In this document: piece after piece, positions 1-6,484 of the stretch
Numbering within the stretch: position 1 is the first letter of the stretch
Layout of the letters: the number at the start of each line of letters is the position of its first letter
Assembly: GCF_000282595.1 (NCBI RefSeq)
Contig: NZ_AKIZ01000022.1
Coordinates: forward strand, 310,001-374,000
Direction: 5' to 3'
Source of the DNA: Phyllobacterium sp. YR531
GTDB lineage: Bacteria; Pseudomonadota; Alphaproteobacteria; Rhizobiales; Rhizobiaceae
Length of the DNA stretch: 64,000 bases
Made by a program: the position numbers and the translations under genes
The notes under the pieces: model-generated
What the model saw: only the letters and a program-made list of their open reading frames with translations
The model's database searches: none
Told to the model about the DNA's origin: nothing

Positions 1-23
1 GGCAAACACCCTTAGGGTGTTAA

Positions 24-55
24 CCAGGCGGCAGCTTTTGCGGGAGGCCGCCTGG
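24..55 (-). terminator. Stem-loop terminator of the 38-codon gene
   Basis: A 9-bp inverted repeat (CCAGGCGGC at 24-32 and GCCGCCTGG at 47-55) lies 17 bases past the stop codon of the small minus-strand gene. A second short palindrome (ACACCCT/AGGGTGT, 6-20) follows. There is no long T-run on the minus strand, so it is an imperfect intrinsic terminator. Confidence 0.5.
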
Positions 56-72
56 CTAGGATCATTTCGAAG

Positions 73-189
73 CTACTTTTTGGGCGGCTTTGGTTTGATC
101 GTTTCAACTACGTGAGTACTGGGCTTGTTTCGCGCCGTCGTAACCGTCGTGAAACGCCCAGTACTTGCGTTCCTTCCTACCTTACTCAT
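73..189 (-). CDS. 38-residue basic Thr-rich small protein
   Basis: A 38-codon reading frame begins with ATG at 187-189 and ends with TAG at 73-75. It is too short for ordinary gene calling, but it has the parts of a real gene: a near-perfect ribosome binding site (AAGGAGGTG at 196-204) six bases upstream, a TATAAT -10 hexamer at 235-240, a palindrome just upstream of that, and a terminator-like stem-loop after the stop. The product begins MSKVGRNASTGRF, has a Thr/Ala/Arg/Lys-rich middle and ends with KPKPPKK, so it is strongly basic and probably disordered at the C-terminus. No signal peptide or membrane segment is visible. I have seen similar small basic proteins in alphaproteobacteria but cannot name a family or function. 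Nucleic-acid binding is a guess from charge only. Confidence 0.65.
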   Translation of the reverse strand: MSKVGRNASTGRFTTVTTARNKPSTHVVETIKPKPPKK

Positions 190-195
190 TTGTGT

Positions 196-278
196 CACCT
201 CCTTTCTCTTCTTCTGTTCAATGAACCATATTACATTATATGGTGGACAATGTTATCGCAAACACTAAATGTAGTGTT
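196..278 (-). promoter_or_regulatory. Promoter, operator-like palindrome and Shine-Dalgarno of the 38-codon gene
   Basis: Read on the minus strand, there is an inverted repeat AACACTA-N4-TAGTGTT (261-278), then a TATAAT hexamer (235-240), then the Shine-Dalgarno sequence AAGGAGGTG (196-204). No good -35 hexamer is seen (TTGCGA at about 15 bp spacing is the best). The palindrome covers the -35 area, where a repressor or activator could act. Confidence 0.5.
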
Positions 279-679
279 ATGTGGGGGATTTTTCTGAGTC
301 AAATTTTATCACGATTCGTTCTCATTGCAGAAATATGCACTTTACCTCTCCTAACCAGTTGATTTTAAAGTTCAAATTTAGTTGTAATTTTGAACTTTTT
401 CTAAAGGTGGTTTACACAGAGACGTTAAGAAATGGTTATATTTCTGCTGAATAGATGTGGATAGTATGTGGATAAGTTGTATAAATTTAATGGTTTTGGA
501 TAGGGAGTTTATAATGGTTTTAATGGAAACTGTAGTTCCCCGATAACAGCCTTTAACTGCACATCTCATAGTAACTGACAAAGGAATATTCTGGGTTCTG
601 TTCATTTGTTCCCTTGAACACAACTTGACTCGTTTATTGCGCCGGGAAATTGTCCCTTGAATAAATTCCAAAAATCTCC
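279..679. other. AT-rich intergenic region with two tandem DnaA-box-like sites
   Basis: No convincing gene is seen here. The base composition is much richer in A and T than in the flanking genes. TGTGGATAG (456-464) and TGTGGATAA (467-475) lie 11 bp apart in the same orientation. The second is the exact complement of TTATCCACA, the strong E. coli DnaA box. The 97-codon minus-strand frame at 378-671 has no family resemblance and looks fortuitous. Confidence 0.4.
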
Positions 680-708
680 TTGCAATTACTAGACGACTGG
701 TCTATTAT
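680..708 (+). promoter_or_regulatory. Promoter with TetR operator inside the spacer
   Basis: TTGCAA (680-685) and TATTAT (703-708) are separated by 17 bp and make a good sigma-70 promoter. The dyad TAGAC-N5-GTCTA (690-704) sits in the spacer and reaches into the -10 box, the classical place for auto-repression by the TetR protein encoded directly downstream. Transcription would start within a few bases of the ATG at 715, so the message may be leaderless; no Shine-Dalgarno sequence precedes that ATG. Confidence 0.6.
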
Positions 709-714
709 TAGTCT

Positions 715-1311
715 ATGAGCAAGATTGATACACGAGCAGTTTTGATTGACGAAGGCCTGAAGGCGCTTATGTCCCATGGCTATGAGGGTGCTGGCATCGG
801 CCCGATCCTCAAGTCTGCGGGCGTGCCAAAGGGTTCGTTCTATCATTTCTTCGAAAGCAAGGAGGAGTTCGCCTCGGCGGTTCTCTCCACCTATTGCGGT
901 AACAATCAGAAGGTGCGCACGCGCCTTCTGCACGAAGATAAATCGAAGCCGCCCTTGCAGCGTTTGCGGGACTATTTCGATTATTACGAGGGAGTCTACA
1001 GCAGCGGTGATCCTGCTGCCTGTGCCTGCCTGCTGGGCAATCTGGCCCAGTCCATTGCGGCGCATAGCGAGGTGCTCCAGCGGGAGTTACATCGTTCATT
1101 CACTGCATGGCAGGAGGATTTCAAGGTAGTGTTGCGCGAGGCGCGCGACGCTGGAGATTTGCCGGAACATCTTGATCCGGACGAGACCGCCGCTTTCCTG
1201 ATCGATGCCTATGAAGGCGCTCTAGTCAGGATGAAGGCGGATGGAAGTATCAAACCACTGCAGCGGTTCCGGTCGATGACACTGGATGGTCTGCTGAAGA
1301 ATAAATCATAG
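715..1311 (+). CDS. TetR/AcrR family transcriptional regulator (NemR/AcuR-like)
   Basis: The 198-residue protein has a typical TetR N-terminal helix-turn-helix (about residues 8-52, with GIGPILKSAGVPKGSFYHFF as recognition region) and an all-helical C-terminal ligand domain that resembles the NemR/AcuR group. These regulators are homodimeric repressors released by small electrophiles or metabolites; the inducer cannot be read from sequence. The gene starts almost at its own predicted transcription start and is followed 11 bases later by a DUF1127 gene, so the two should be one transcript. The dyad in its promoter is repeated at the start of the DUF1127 gene, which points to self-regulation and control of that gene. 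A Cys-Ala-Cys motif (about residue 101) could be a redox or electrophile sensor, which is inference. Confidence 0.85.
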   Translation: MSKIDTRAVLIDEGLKALMSHGYEGAGIGPILKSAGVPKGSFYHFFESKEEFASAVLSTYCGNNQKVRTRLLHEDKSKPPLQRLRDYFDYYEGVYSSGDPAACACLLGNLAQSIAAHSEVLQRELHRSFTAWQEDFKVVLREARDAGDLPEHLDPDETAAFLIDAYEGALVRMKADGSIKPLQRFRSMTLDGLLKNKS

Positions 1312-1322
1312 GAGCATTTATT

Positions 1323-1583
1323 ATGGCTTATGCAGAGACGACTGGTCTACTAGAAATTGACCGCAACTACCGTTCCGGCCGCCGCTATTCATTCAGGAAT
1401 GCGGGTGGCGCAGGATTGCTGGAGCGTTTCATCGGCAGGGTGCGTGCTACTTTCGCTTCCGGGAGTGCTGTCAGCCCTGAAGATGCTCCGCTCGCACGCT
1501 TGAGCGATCGGATGCTTGAAGATATCGGTTTGACGAGAGCCGAGGCGATAGAGCTGGATAAGCGGGCAAGGTTAGTGCAGTGA
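1323..1583 (+). CDS. DUF1127 (YjiS-like) small protein
   Basis: An 86-residue basic protein whose C-terminal 30 residues (LARLSDRMLEDIGLTRAEA) match the short DUF1127 motif found in many alphaproteobacterial small proteins. In other bacteria such proteins have been linked to RNA binding and to phosphate or carbon physiology, but the function here is unknown. The N-terminal half is unconserved. A GGAG ribosome binding site precedes the ATG. It is co-directional with the TetR gene at a spacing of 11 bases. Its first codons contain a near copy of the TetR operator. Confidence 0.75.
   Translation: MAYAETTGLLEIDRNYRSGRRYSFRNAGGAGLLERFIGRVRATFASGSAVSPEDAPLARLSDRMLEDIGLTRAEAIELDKRARLVQ
1335..1349. 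promoter_or_regulatory. Second copy of the TetR operator inside the DUF1127 coding start
   Basis: Fourteen bases (AGACGACTGGTCTA, 1336-1349) are identical to 691-704 in the TetR promoter; only the outermost base at 1335 differs (G instead of T). The site lies in codons 5-9 of the DUF1127 gene. It could be an auxiliary operator for looping or an elongation roadblock. Confidence 0.55.
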
Positions 1584-1616
1584 TTTTGCAATTGAATAGT
1601 GCCAAGACCGTAGTGT

Positions 1617-2231
1617 TCAGGGCGACTGCGTTGAAACTGAAGAACTGGCAGACGGCCAGTTGGCGAGCGCTTGTTCGCCAACTGCTGTCAACATTTCGCG
1701 GCTGAAGCCCGCTTTGGCTTGTACGGCTATGCCATGAAGCACAGCCATCAGAAATGCAGCAAGTGTATCTGGATTGGCAGTTGAAGGCAGGTCTCCATCG
1801 GTCTTCGCCTGTTCAAATCGCTCACGAATCTGCCGTTCACCAGCCGCGCGGGCATCTATCAATGCCAATCGCACGGATTCTGCTTCGTCCGACCCGGCGA
1901 GAACCCCGTTGATGCCAAGACATCCCGTGTGTTCGGGGTAGCGTGTGTTCAACTCAATAGCATTGTGAAGAATGTATGCAGCAACGTCACGCGCTGTAGG
2001 AAGCAGAAGCGCCTCTGGAAGATAGTCCAGATAGCGGTCGTAATAGCGAGCCAGAGCCAGGCGGAAGAGCGCCTCTTTATTGCCAAATGCTGAATAGAGC
2101 GCTGGCCGCTCAACGCCAGTGGCTTCTGTCAGATCTGCGTAGGAAGCGCCTTCATAGCCCTTGCGCCAGAAAACGCATAGGGCGGAATCCAGTGCTTTTT
2201 CTACGTCGAACTCGCGATGGCGACCCATCAT
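1617..2231 (-). CDS. TetR/AcrR family transcriptional regulator
   Basis: A 204-residue protein with an N-terminal TetR helix-turn-helix (about residues 8-55, including LTEATGVERPALYSAFGNKE) and a helical C-terminal domain with CLGINGVLA, typical of the ComR/AcrR-like branch. It is divergent from the SDR oxidoreductase at 2386, and the 154-bp gap carries two related palindromes, so it probably represses itself and the SDR gene. The C-terminal tail (ASSSVSTQSP) is low-complexity. It converges on the DUF1127 gene. The inducer is unknown; an aldehyde or quinone substrate of the SDR would fit, as inference. Confidence 0.85.
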   Translation of the reverse strand: MMGRHREFDVEKALDSALCVFWRKGYEGASYADLTEATGVERPALYSAFGNKEALFRLALARYYDRYLDYLPEALLLPTARDVAAYILHNAIELNTRYPEHTGCLGINGVLAGSDEAESVRLALIDARAAGERQIRERFEQAKTDGDLPSTANPDTLAAFLMAVLHGIAVQAKAGFSREMLTAVGEQALANWPSASSSVSTQSP

Positions 2232-2248
2232 TTCACCTCAGATATTTT

Positions 2249-2324
2249 CGTAACGACCATTATTAAACCACTTGACAGCTGCTGTCTACATTTCATAACA
2301 ATCGTTATCGTAATGATCATTACG
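2249..2324. promoter_or_regulatory. Divergent promoter region with paired TetR operators
   Basis: CGTAATGATCATTACG (2309-2324) is a perfect 16-bp palindrome; CGTAACGACCATTATT (2249-2264) is a degenerate copy of it. Between them are TTGACA (2272-2277) and CATAAC (2294-2299), spaced 16 bp, a plausible plus-strand promoter for the SDR gene. The layout fits repression of both divergent genes by the adjacent TetR protein. Confidence 0.6.
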
Positions 2325-2385
2325 GAAAAATAGCGTTGTCACATATTGAAGTGACAGCGCTCCAATAAGCGTTGAAAGGATTCCC

Positions 2386-3141
2386 ATGTCTGACACATTG
2401 AAGGGTAAGGTTGCCCTAATTACCGGCGGCTCGCGCGGGTTAGGTGCTGCTGCTGCTGAGGCATTAGCCGATCAGGGCGCTGATGTGGCCATCAGTTATG
2501 TAGCGTCAGCGGAAAAGGCCGAAGCGGTGGTCGAGAAGCTCAAGGCGAAGGGTGTTCGTGCAATTGCGATCCAGAGCGATCAGGCTGACACGGCGGGCGC
2601 AAAGCCACTTGTCGACAAAGTGATGCAATATTTCGGCAAGCTAGACATACTCGTCAACAATGCAGCAATTGCTGTGCAAGGCAAAACTGTCGACGATCCA
2701 GATCTCGATACAGTTAATCTTGATCGCCAGTGGCAGGTCAATGTCATGGGTGTGGTAGCGACAACCCGCGCTGCCGCACAGGTACTGACGGATGGCGGGC
2801 GGATCATCTTCATTGGTTCGCTTTTAGGCAGTCGCGTTCCGTTCACCGGCGTTGCCGACTATTCGGGAACAAAAGCGGCGCTTGCCGGGTATGCGAGGGG
2901 CGTAGCCCGCGATCTTGGCGGACGCAATATCACGGTCAATATCGTCCAGCCCGGCATCATGCCAACCGACATGGCTGCAGAGGCTGCCGATAAACTGCCC
3001 GATGCGGTGATGGATCTGCATCCTATCCGCCGCATCGCCACGCTTGAAGAAGTGTCGGCCACCATTTGTTTTTTGGCGGGTCCGCATGGTGGCTATATCA
3101 CCGGCGGTATCATTGACATATCAGGCGGTCTGCAAGTCTGA
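2386..3141 (+). CDS. Short-chain dehydrogenase/reductase (SDR), NAD(P)-dependent
   Basis: A 251-residue classical SDR. The cofactor motif TGGSRGLG is at residues 13-20, the structural NNAA at 91-94, and the catalytic Ser145, Tyr159 and Lys163 (YSGTK) are all present. The C-terminus with ITGGIIDISGG is the usual family ending. Arg17 in the glycine motif suggests a preference for NADPH. Fabric-like 3-oxoacyl or quinone/carbonyl reductase activity is possible; the substrate is not readable. It is divergent from a TetR gene and preceded by a promoter with a palindrome, so expression is probably induced by the compound it reduces. Confidence 0.85.
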   Translation: MSDTLKGKVALITGGSRGLGAAAAEALADQGADVAISYVASAEKAEAVVEKLKAKGVRAIAIQSDQADTAGAKPLVDKVMQYFGKLDILVNNAAIAVQGKTVDDPDLDTVNLDRQWQVNVMGVVATTRAAAQVLTDGGRIIFIGSLLGSRVPFTGVADYSGTKAALAGYARGVARDLGGRNITVNIVQPGIMPTDMAAEAADKLPDAVMDLHPIRRIATLEEVSATICFLAGPHGGYITGGIIDISGGLQV

Positions 3142-3157
3142 TTGGAGCCTATGATAT

Positions 3158-4051
3158 TTAAGCGTCGGATGGCTGTTGCGCCTGTTCGCGCAGTCGTCCG
3201 ACCAGTCTTTCGACAGCGGAATATTGCGGACCGGGGCGTGTAACTATGTGGAAACGTTCACGGTTTTCAACTGTTGCCGGGTGAACCGGCACCAGCCCCA
3301 GCATATTGGAAAATTCAGTACCATATGGCTTTCGCAACAGGGCAATGCCCATGCCCGATGCTGCGGCCCGCAGGGCGAGATCATAGCCCGGAAAGATGCG
3401 GTCTTTTCCCTCAGCCTTATGGATCAGGTTTTGACCCTCCAGCCAGATTCGCCACCCCATCTGCGATGCATCGTGAATAAGCGGATATTGCAGTAAATCC
3501 CGGGCATCCGGACTTGGACCGAGATCGTCAGCGATACGTTGGCATGCGACCGGTTGCAGCATTTCATCAAACAATGGTTCAGAAACCGCATTCGGCCACC
3601 CACCCTGACCCAGCCTGATAGCTATCCTTGCATCGGAAAGGGTCATATGCCGGTGGTCGATCTCCAGTTCGATCCTCAGATCGGGCGGAAATCCTTCAAG
3701 TGTTGGAAGCTTTGGTACCAGCCAGAGACGCGCAAAGGACTGTACGACGCTCACACGGATCACATCAAGCTGGTGATCAGCCCGGTTGATGCCCTGGCTG
3801 TCCTGCAGCATCGCCATCGCAAGTTCAATGCGTGCGGTAAAGCGTTCTCCATCCAGTGTCAGCCGAACACCTCTTCCATGGCGCTCGAAAAGACGGATGC
3901 CAGACCAAAGTTCGGTTGCGCTTACGCGCCTGCTTACAGCGCCGTGGGTGATGCCGAGGGCATTGGCTGCTGACGAAAACGAGCCTAATCGTGCAGCCAG
4001 CAAAACCGCTTCCAAAGCTTCCAGCGGGGGTAAAGGGCTGCTGTGCGTCAT
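3158..4051 (-). CDS. LysR family transcriptional regulator (GcvA-like)
   Basis: The protein has an N-terminal winged helix-turn-helix (about residues 8-65: LEAVLLAARLGSFSSAANAL with HGAVSRRVSATE) followed by a periplasmic-binding-type effector domain of the GcvA/AmpR branch. The ATG at 4051 is used here; a GTG two codons upstream (4057) is also possible and neither has a clear ribosome binding site. It is divergent from an EamA transporter gene. The 63-bp gap has ATCTGAATGTAGAT (4058-4071), a T-N11-A type LysR box, so it probably controls the transporter and itself. The effector is unknown. Confidence 0.85.
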   Translation of the reverse strand: MTHSSPLPPLEALEAVLLAARLGSFSSAANALGITHGAVSRRVSATELWSGIRLFERHGRGVRLTLDGERFTARIELAMAMLQDSQGINRADHQLDVIRVSVVQSFARLWLVPKLPTLEGFPPDLRIELEIDHRHMTLSDARIAIRLGQGGWPNAVSEPLFDEMLQPVACQRIADDLGPSPDARDLLQYPLIHDASQMGWRIWLEGQNLIHKAEGKDRIFPGYDLALRAAASGMGIALLRKPYGTEFSNMLGLVPVHPATVENRERFHIVTRPGPQYSAVERLVGRLREQAQQPSDA

Positions 4052-4114
4052 ACGCACATCTGAATGTAGATTGCCATTCTATGTCAACAGATGTTTGTGT
4101 GTCACACATCTTGC

Positions 4115-5005
4115 ATGGAAAAAATCAGCACAAACTCATCCGCGACCATGCTTCTTCCGGCCCTCGCCATCGCGGGAACCGTTTTCACATGGTCTTCGTC
4201 ATTTGCGGCAATCGGCTACGCTCTTCGCGAGATCGCGCCGCTGCCCCTTGCATCAATCCGCTTTGCCATAGCGGCTGTCTTCGCACTTGCGTGGATAGCA
4301 TGGCGTAGACCACGCAGCTTTCTCCCGCGGGACTATTTCACACTGGCTCTTTGCGGCCTTCTCGGTATCGCGGGATATAATGTTTTCCTCAATTCCGGTC
4401 AGGCGACCGTTTCTGCTGGCGCTGCCGGTTTTATCGTCAATACGCAGCCGATCTTCATGGTGCTGATCGCCGTGCTTTTTCTAAAGGAAAAATTCAGCCG
4501 CTGGAGCTGGGTAGGCACCTTGCTCGGATTTGCTGGCGTCGCCGTCATCGCCGCCGGGCAACCGGGAGGCTTGGCATTCGGTACAGGGTCAACATTGATT
4601 GTGCTGGCGGCTGCCTGTGCTGCAGTCTATTCGGCATTGCAACGGCCCGTGTGTACCAGAGCAAAGCCACTTGATGTTACTGCATATGTCATAATTGCCG
4701 GAGCCATCGCGCTGATGCCATGGCTGCCTGCCGGAGTATCACAAGCGGTGAATGCGCGTCCGGATACGTGGCTTATGGTTCTGTTTCTGGCAATAGGGCC
4801 GGGGATCATCGGTCAGAGTTGCTGGACCTATGCCTTAAAAAACTTCGGTGCGGCAAGGGCTGGGCAGTTCCTCTATCTGATCCCCACCTGCTCGATTGGA
4901 ATAGCATGGCTGTTGCTGGGCGAAATCCCGCAGGGCAATACGATAATCGGCGGTGTATTGGCGCTTGGCGGTGTGATTGTTGTAAACAGCTGGGGTCGTC
5001 GTTGA
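4115..5005 (+). CDS. EamA-family (DMT superfamily) transporter
   Basis: About 296 residues with ten predicted membrane segments in two EamA halves, for example FIVNTQPIFMVLIAVLFLKE at the end of the first half and the matching region near the C-terminus. Proteins of this superfamily are exporters or exchangers of amino acids and other metabolites in the inner membrane. An upstream in-frame ATG at 4091 would add eight residues (MFVCHTSC) before the start used here (MEKIST); the later start fits the family better. It is divergent from the LysR gene, a common arrangement in which the regulator controls export of its own effector. The substrate cannot be predicted. Confidence 0.85.
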   Translation: MEKISTNSSATMLLPALAIAGTVFTWSSSFAAIGYALREIAPLPLASIRFAIAAVFALAWIAWRRPRSFLPRDYFTLALCGLLGIAGYNVFLNSGQATVSAGAAGFIVNTQPIFMVLIAVLFLKEKFSRWSWVGTLLGFAGVAVIAAGQPGGLAFGTGSTLIVLAAACAAVYSALQRPVCTRAKPLDVTAYVIIAGAIALMPWLPAGVSQAVNARPDTWLMVLFLAIGPGIIGQSCWTYALKNFGAARAGQFLYLIPTCSIGIAWLLLGEIPQGNTIIGGVLALGGVIVVNSWGRR

Positions 5006-5077
5006 CGGGCGAGCAGTTGATGATGCGTACCAGGAAAACCAGTTTCACCGGAAGGGTCGGGGATACTGGCCTCCGCC

Positions 5078-5230
5078 TCAAGCTCCGCACTGATTTATCA
5101 ATTCGACGATCATGACGGCAAGCGCGAAGCCCAGAGCGACGACAGTCAGATATCGTATCGGACATGAGTGACAGTGCCACGCTGCCTCATCATCATCGCT
5201 CAGATCATCGTAAATTGGGATATCGTTCAT
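5078..5230 (-). CDS. 50-residue single-span membrane protein downstream of cysK
   Basis: A 50-codon frame starts with ATG at 5228-5230, preceded by GGAGGG (5240-5245) at good spacing, and ends with TGA. It begins 16 bases after the cysteine synthase stop codon, so it should be on the same transcript. The N-terminal 25 residues are acidic with a run of Asp (DDLSDDDEAAWHCHSC, containing two Cys and two His). This is followed by one hydrophobic segment (about residues 28-45, LTVVALGFALAVMIVELI). The acidic Cys/His head could bind metal or a partner protein. No family is recognised. A longer open frame upstream overlaps cysK and is not credible. Confidence 0.55.
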   Translation of the reverse strand: MNDIPIYDDLSDDDEAAWHCHSCPIRYLTVVALGFALAVMIVELINQCGA

Positions 5231-5246
5231 GCGCGACTTCCCTCCA

Positions 5247-6209
5247 TCAAGCACCGGGAAGACTATCCGCGGCAGAAAGGTATCGTTCACCGCTATCGGG
5301 CAAAATCGCCACGATAAGTTTGCCTGCGTTCTCCGGCCTGATTGCGAGTTTGGTTGCCGCCCAGAGAATTGCGCCCGATGATGTGCCGGCAAAGATGCCT
5401 TCTTCTGCCGCCAGTGCTGACGCTGTTCTTTTGGCGTCACTTGTCTCCAATGCGATCACTTCATCAACAACGGATGCATCGTAGTTGCGTGGAAGCTGTT
5501 CCGGTTCAGCATCGGTAACCTTATGCACGCCATCGATTTCTTCGGGGTAGGGGTTATCCTCAGTGGGCAATGAGCCTTCGCCGGGTTCCGCAACTACAAT
5601 TTGTACGGAGCTCTTCTTGGATTTGAGAAAACGCCCAATACCGGAAACGGAACCTCCAGTACCCACGCCGGAGACAAAGATGTCCACCTACCCATCGGTA
5701 TCGCGCCATATCTCGGGACCTGTGGTTTCAAAGTGCGTCTTCGGATTCTCGGGGTTGGCGAGTTGGTCGGCAAAGAAAGCCTCAGGGTTTTCTTCCTGGA
5801 TCAGCGCCGAGATTTTCTCCAGAGCTGCCGGGTCGAGAAAGAACTCATTTTTCACGATCACCACTTCGGCACCATAGCTGCGCAGGATGGTTACTTTGGT
5901 AGGGCTGATATTATCGCTTACGTAGAATTTGGAGCGATAACCTCGCGAAGCAGCAATTGCGGCGAGGCTTATTCCGGTATTGCCGCTGGTGACATCGACA
6001 ATAAGGTCACCGGGTTTGAGTTTGTTCGCCGCTTCGGCAGCACGCAATATGGCGAGAGCGGCGCGGTCCTTAACGCTGCCGGTTGGGTTGAGATATTCTA
6101 CCTTGGCAATGACACGCGCCAGCAATCCACGATTTTTACTATAGCGGTGAAGCTCGATAAGCGGCGTATTCCCCGTGAGTTCAGAGAAGTGGTCATAGAT
6201 CTTTGCCAA
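5247..6209 (-). pseudogene. cysK: Cysteine synthase A (CysK) with an in-frame amber codon
   Basis: Two adjacent open frames are in the same phase and together make a full 320-residue O-acetylserine sulfhydrylase. The first (codons 1-173) has the PLP lysine (Lys47 in GSVKDRA) and the TSGNTG loop (74-79). Codon 174 is TAG (5688-5690). The second resumes at once with VDIFVSGVGTGGSVSG, the glycine-rich phosphate loop, and runs to a normal C-terminus (LPDSGERYLS). Homologues have Gln at this place, so a single C-to-T change (CAG to TAG) explains it. The start is TTG (6207-6209), after AGGA. Reinitiation at the GTG after the stop could give a fragment lacking the active-site Lys. Unless an amber suppressor exists or this is a sequencing error, the enzyme is inactive, so another cysteine synthase would be needed elsewhere. 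Confidence 0.8.
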
Positions 6210-6350
6210 ATGAATATTCCTTCAAGCTTCGATATGACGAGGATAGTTTTGATTGGAAGGATCACAACGCAGGCAGTTCCTTCGAACCGGCAAAGGTCGC
6301 GATAATTGTTTCAAAGATCAGCGCTTACCCGCAGCCATTTTCTACAGAGG

Positions 6351-6455
6351 TCATTTACGGTTCGATGGGGATGGAAGGCGCGGAAGTGCGTCTAGCAGTT
6401 TGCGCGTGTATTCCGACCGGGGAGCATCAAATATGTGCTGACGCTGCCGCTTCAT
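6351..6455 (-). pseudogene. C-terminal scrap of an oligopeptide ABC transporter ATPase
   Basis: In the gap between the MFS gene and cysK, a 34-codon minus-strand stretch reads FDAPRSEYTRKLLDALPRL and then a short tail and TGA. This is the characteristic end of DppD/DppF/OppF-type ATPases (IF..P.H.YT..LL.A.P). Nothing upstream resembles the rest of such a protein, so it is a leftover of a deletion that removed most of the gene. It lies 29 bases downstream of the MFS stop codon. Confidence 0.5.
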
Positions 6456-6484
6456 ATCGAGGCTTTTTCGGCAAGTGCAGAACG

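Noticed and set aside
112-297. 61-codon plus-strand frame
   Set aside because: It is antisense to the 38-codon gene, which has all expression signals.
378-671. 97-codon minus-strand frame in the AT-rich leader region
   Set aside because: No ribosome binding site, residue composition reflects AT-rich non-coding DNA, overlaps the DnaA-box region and the TetR promoter.
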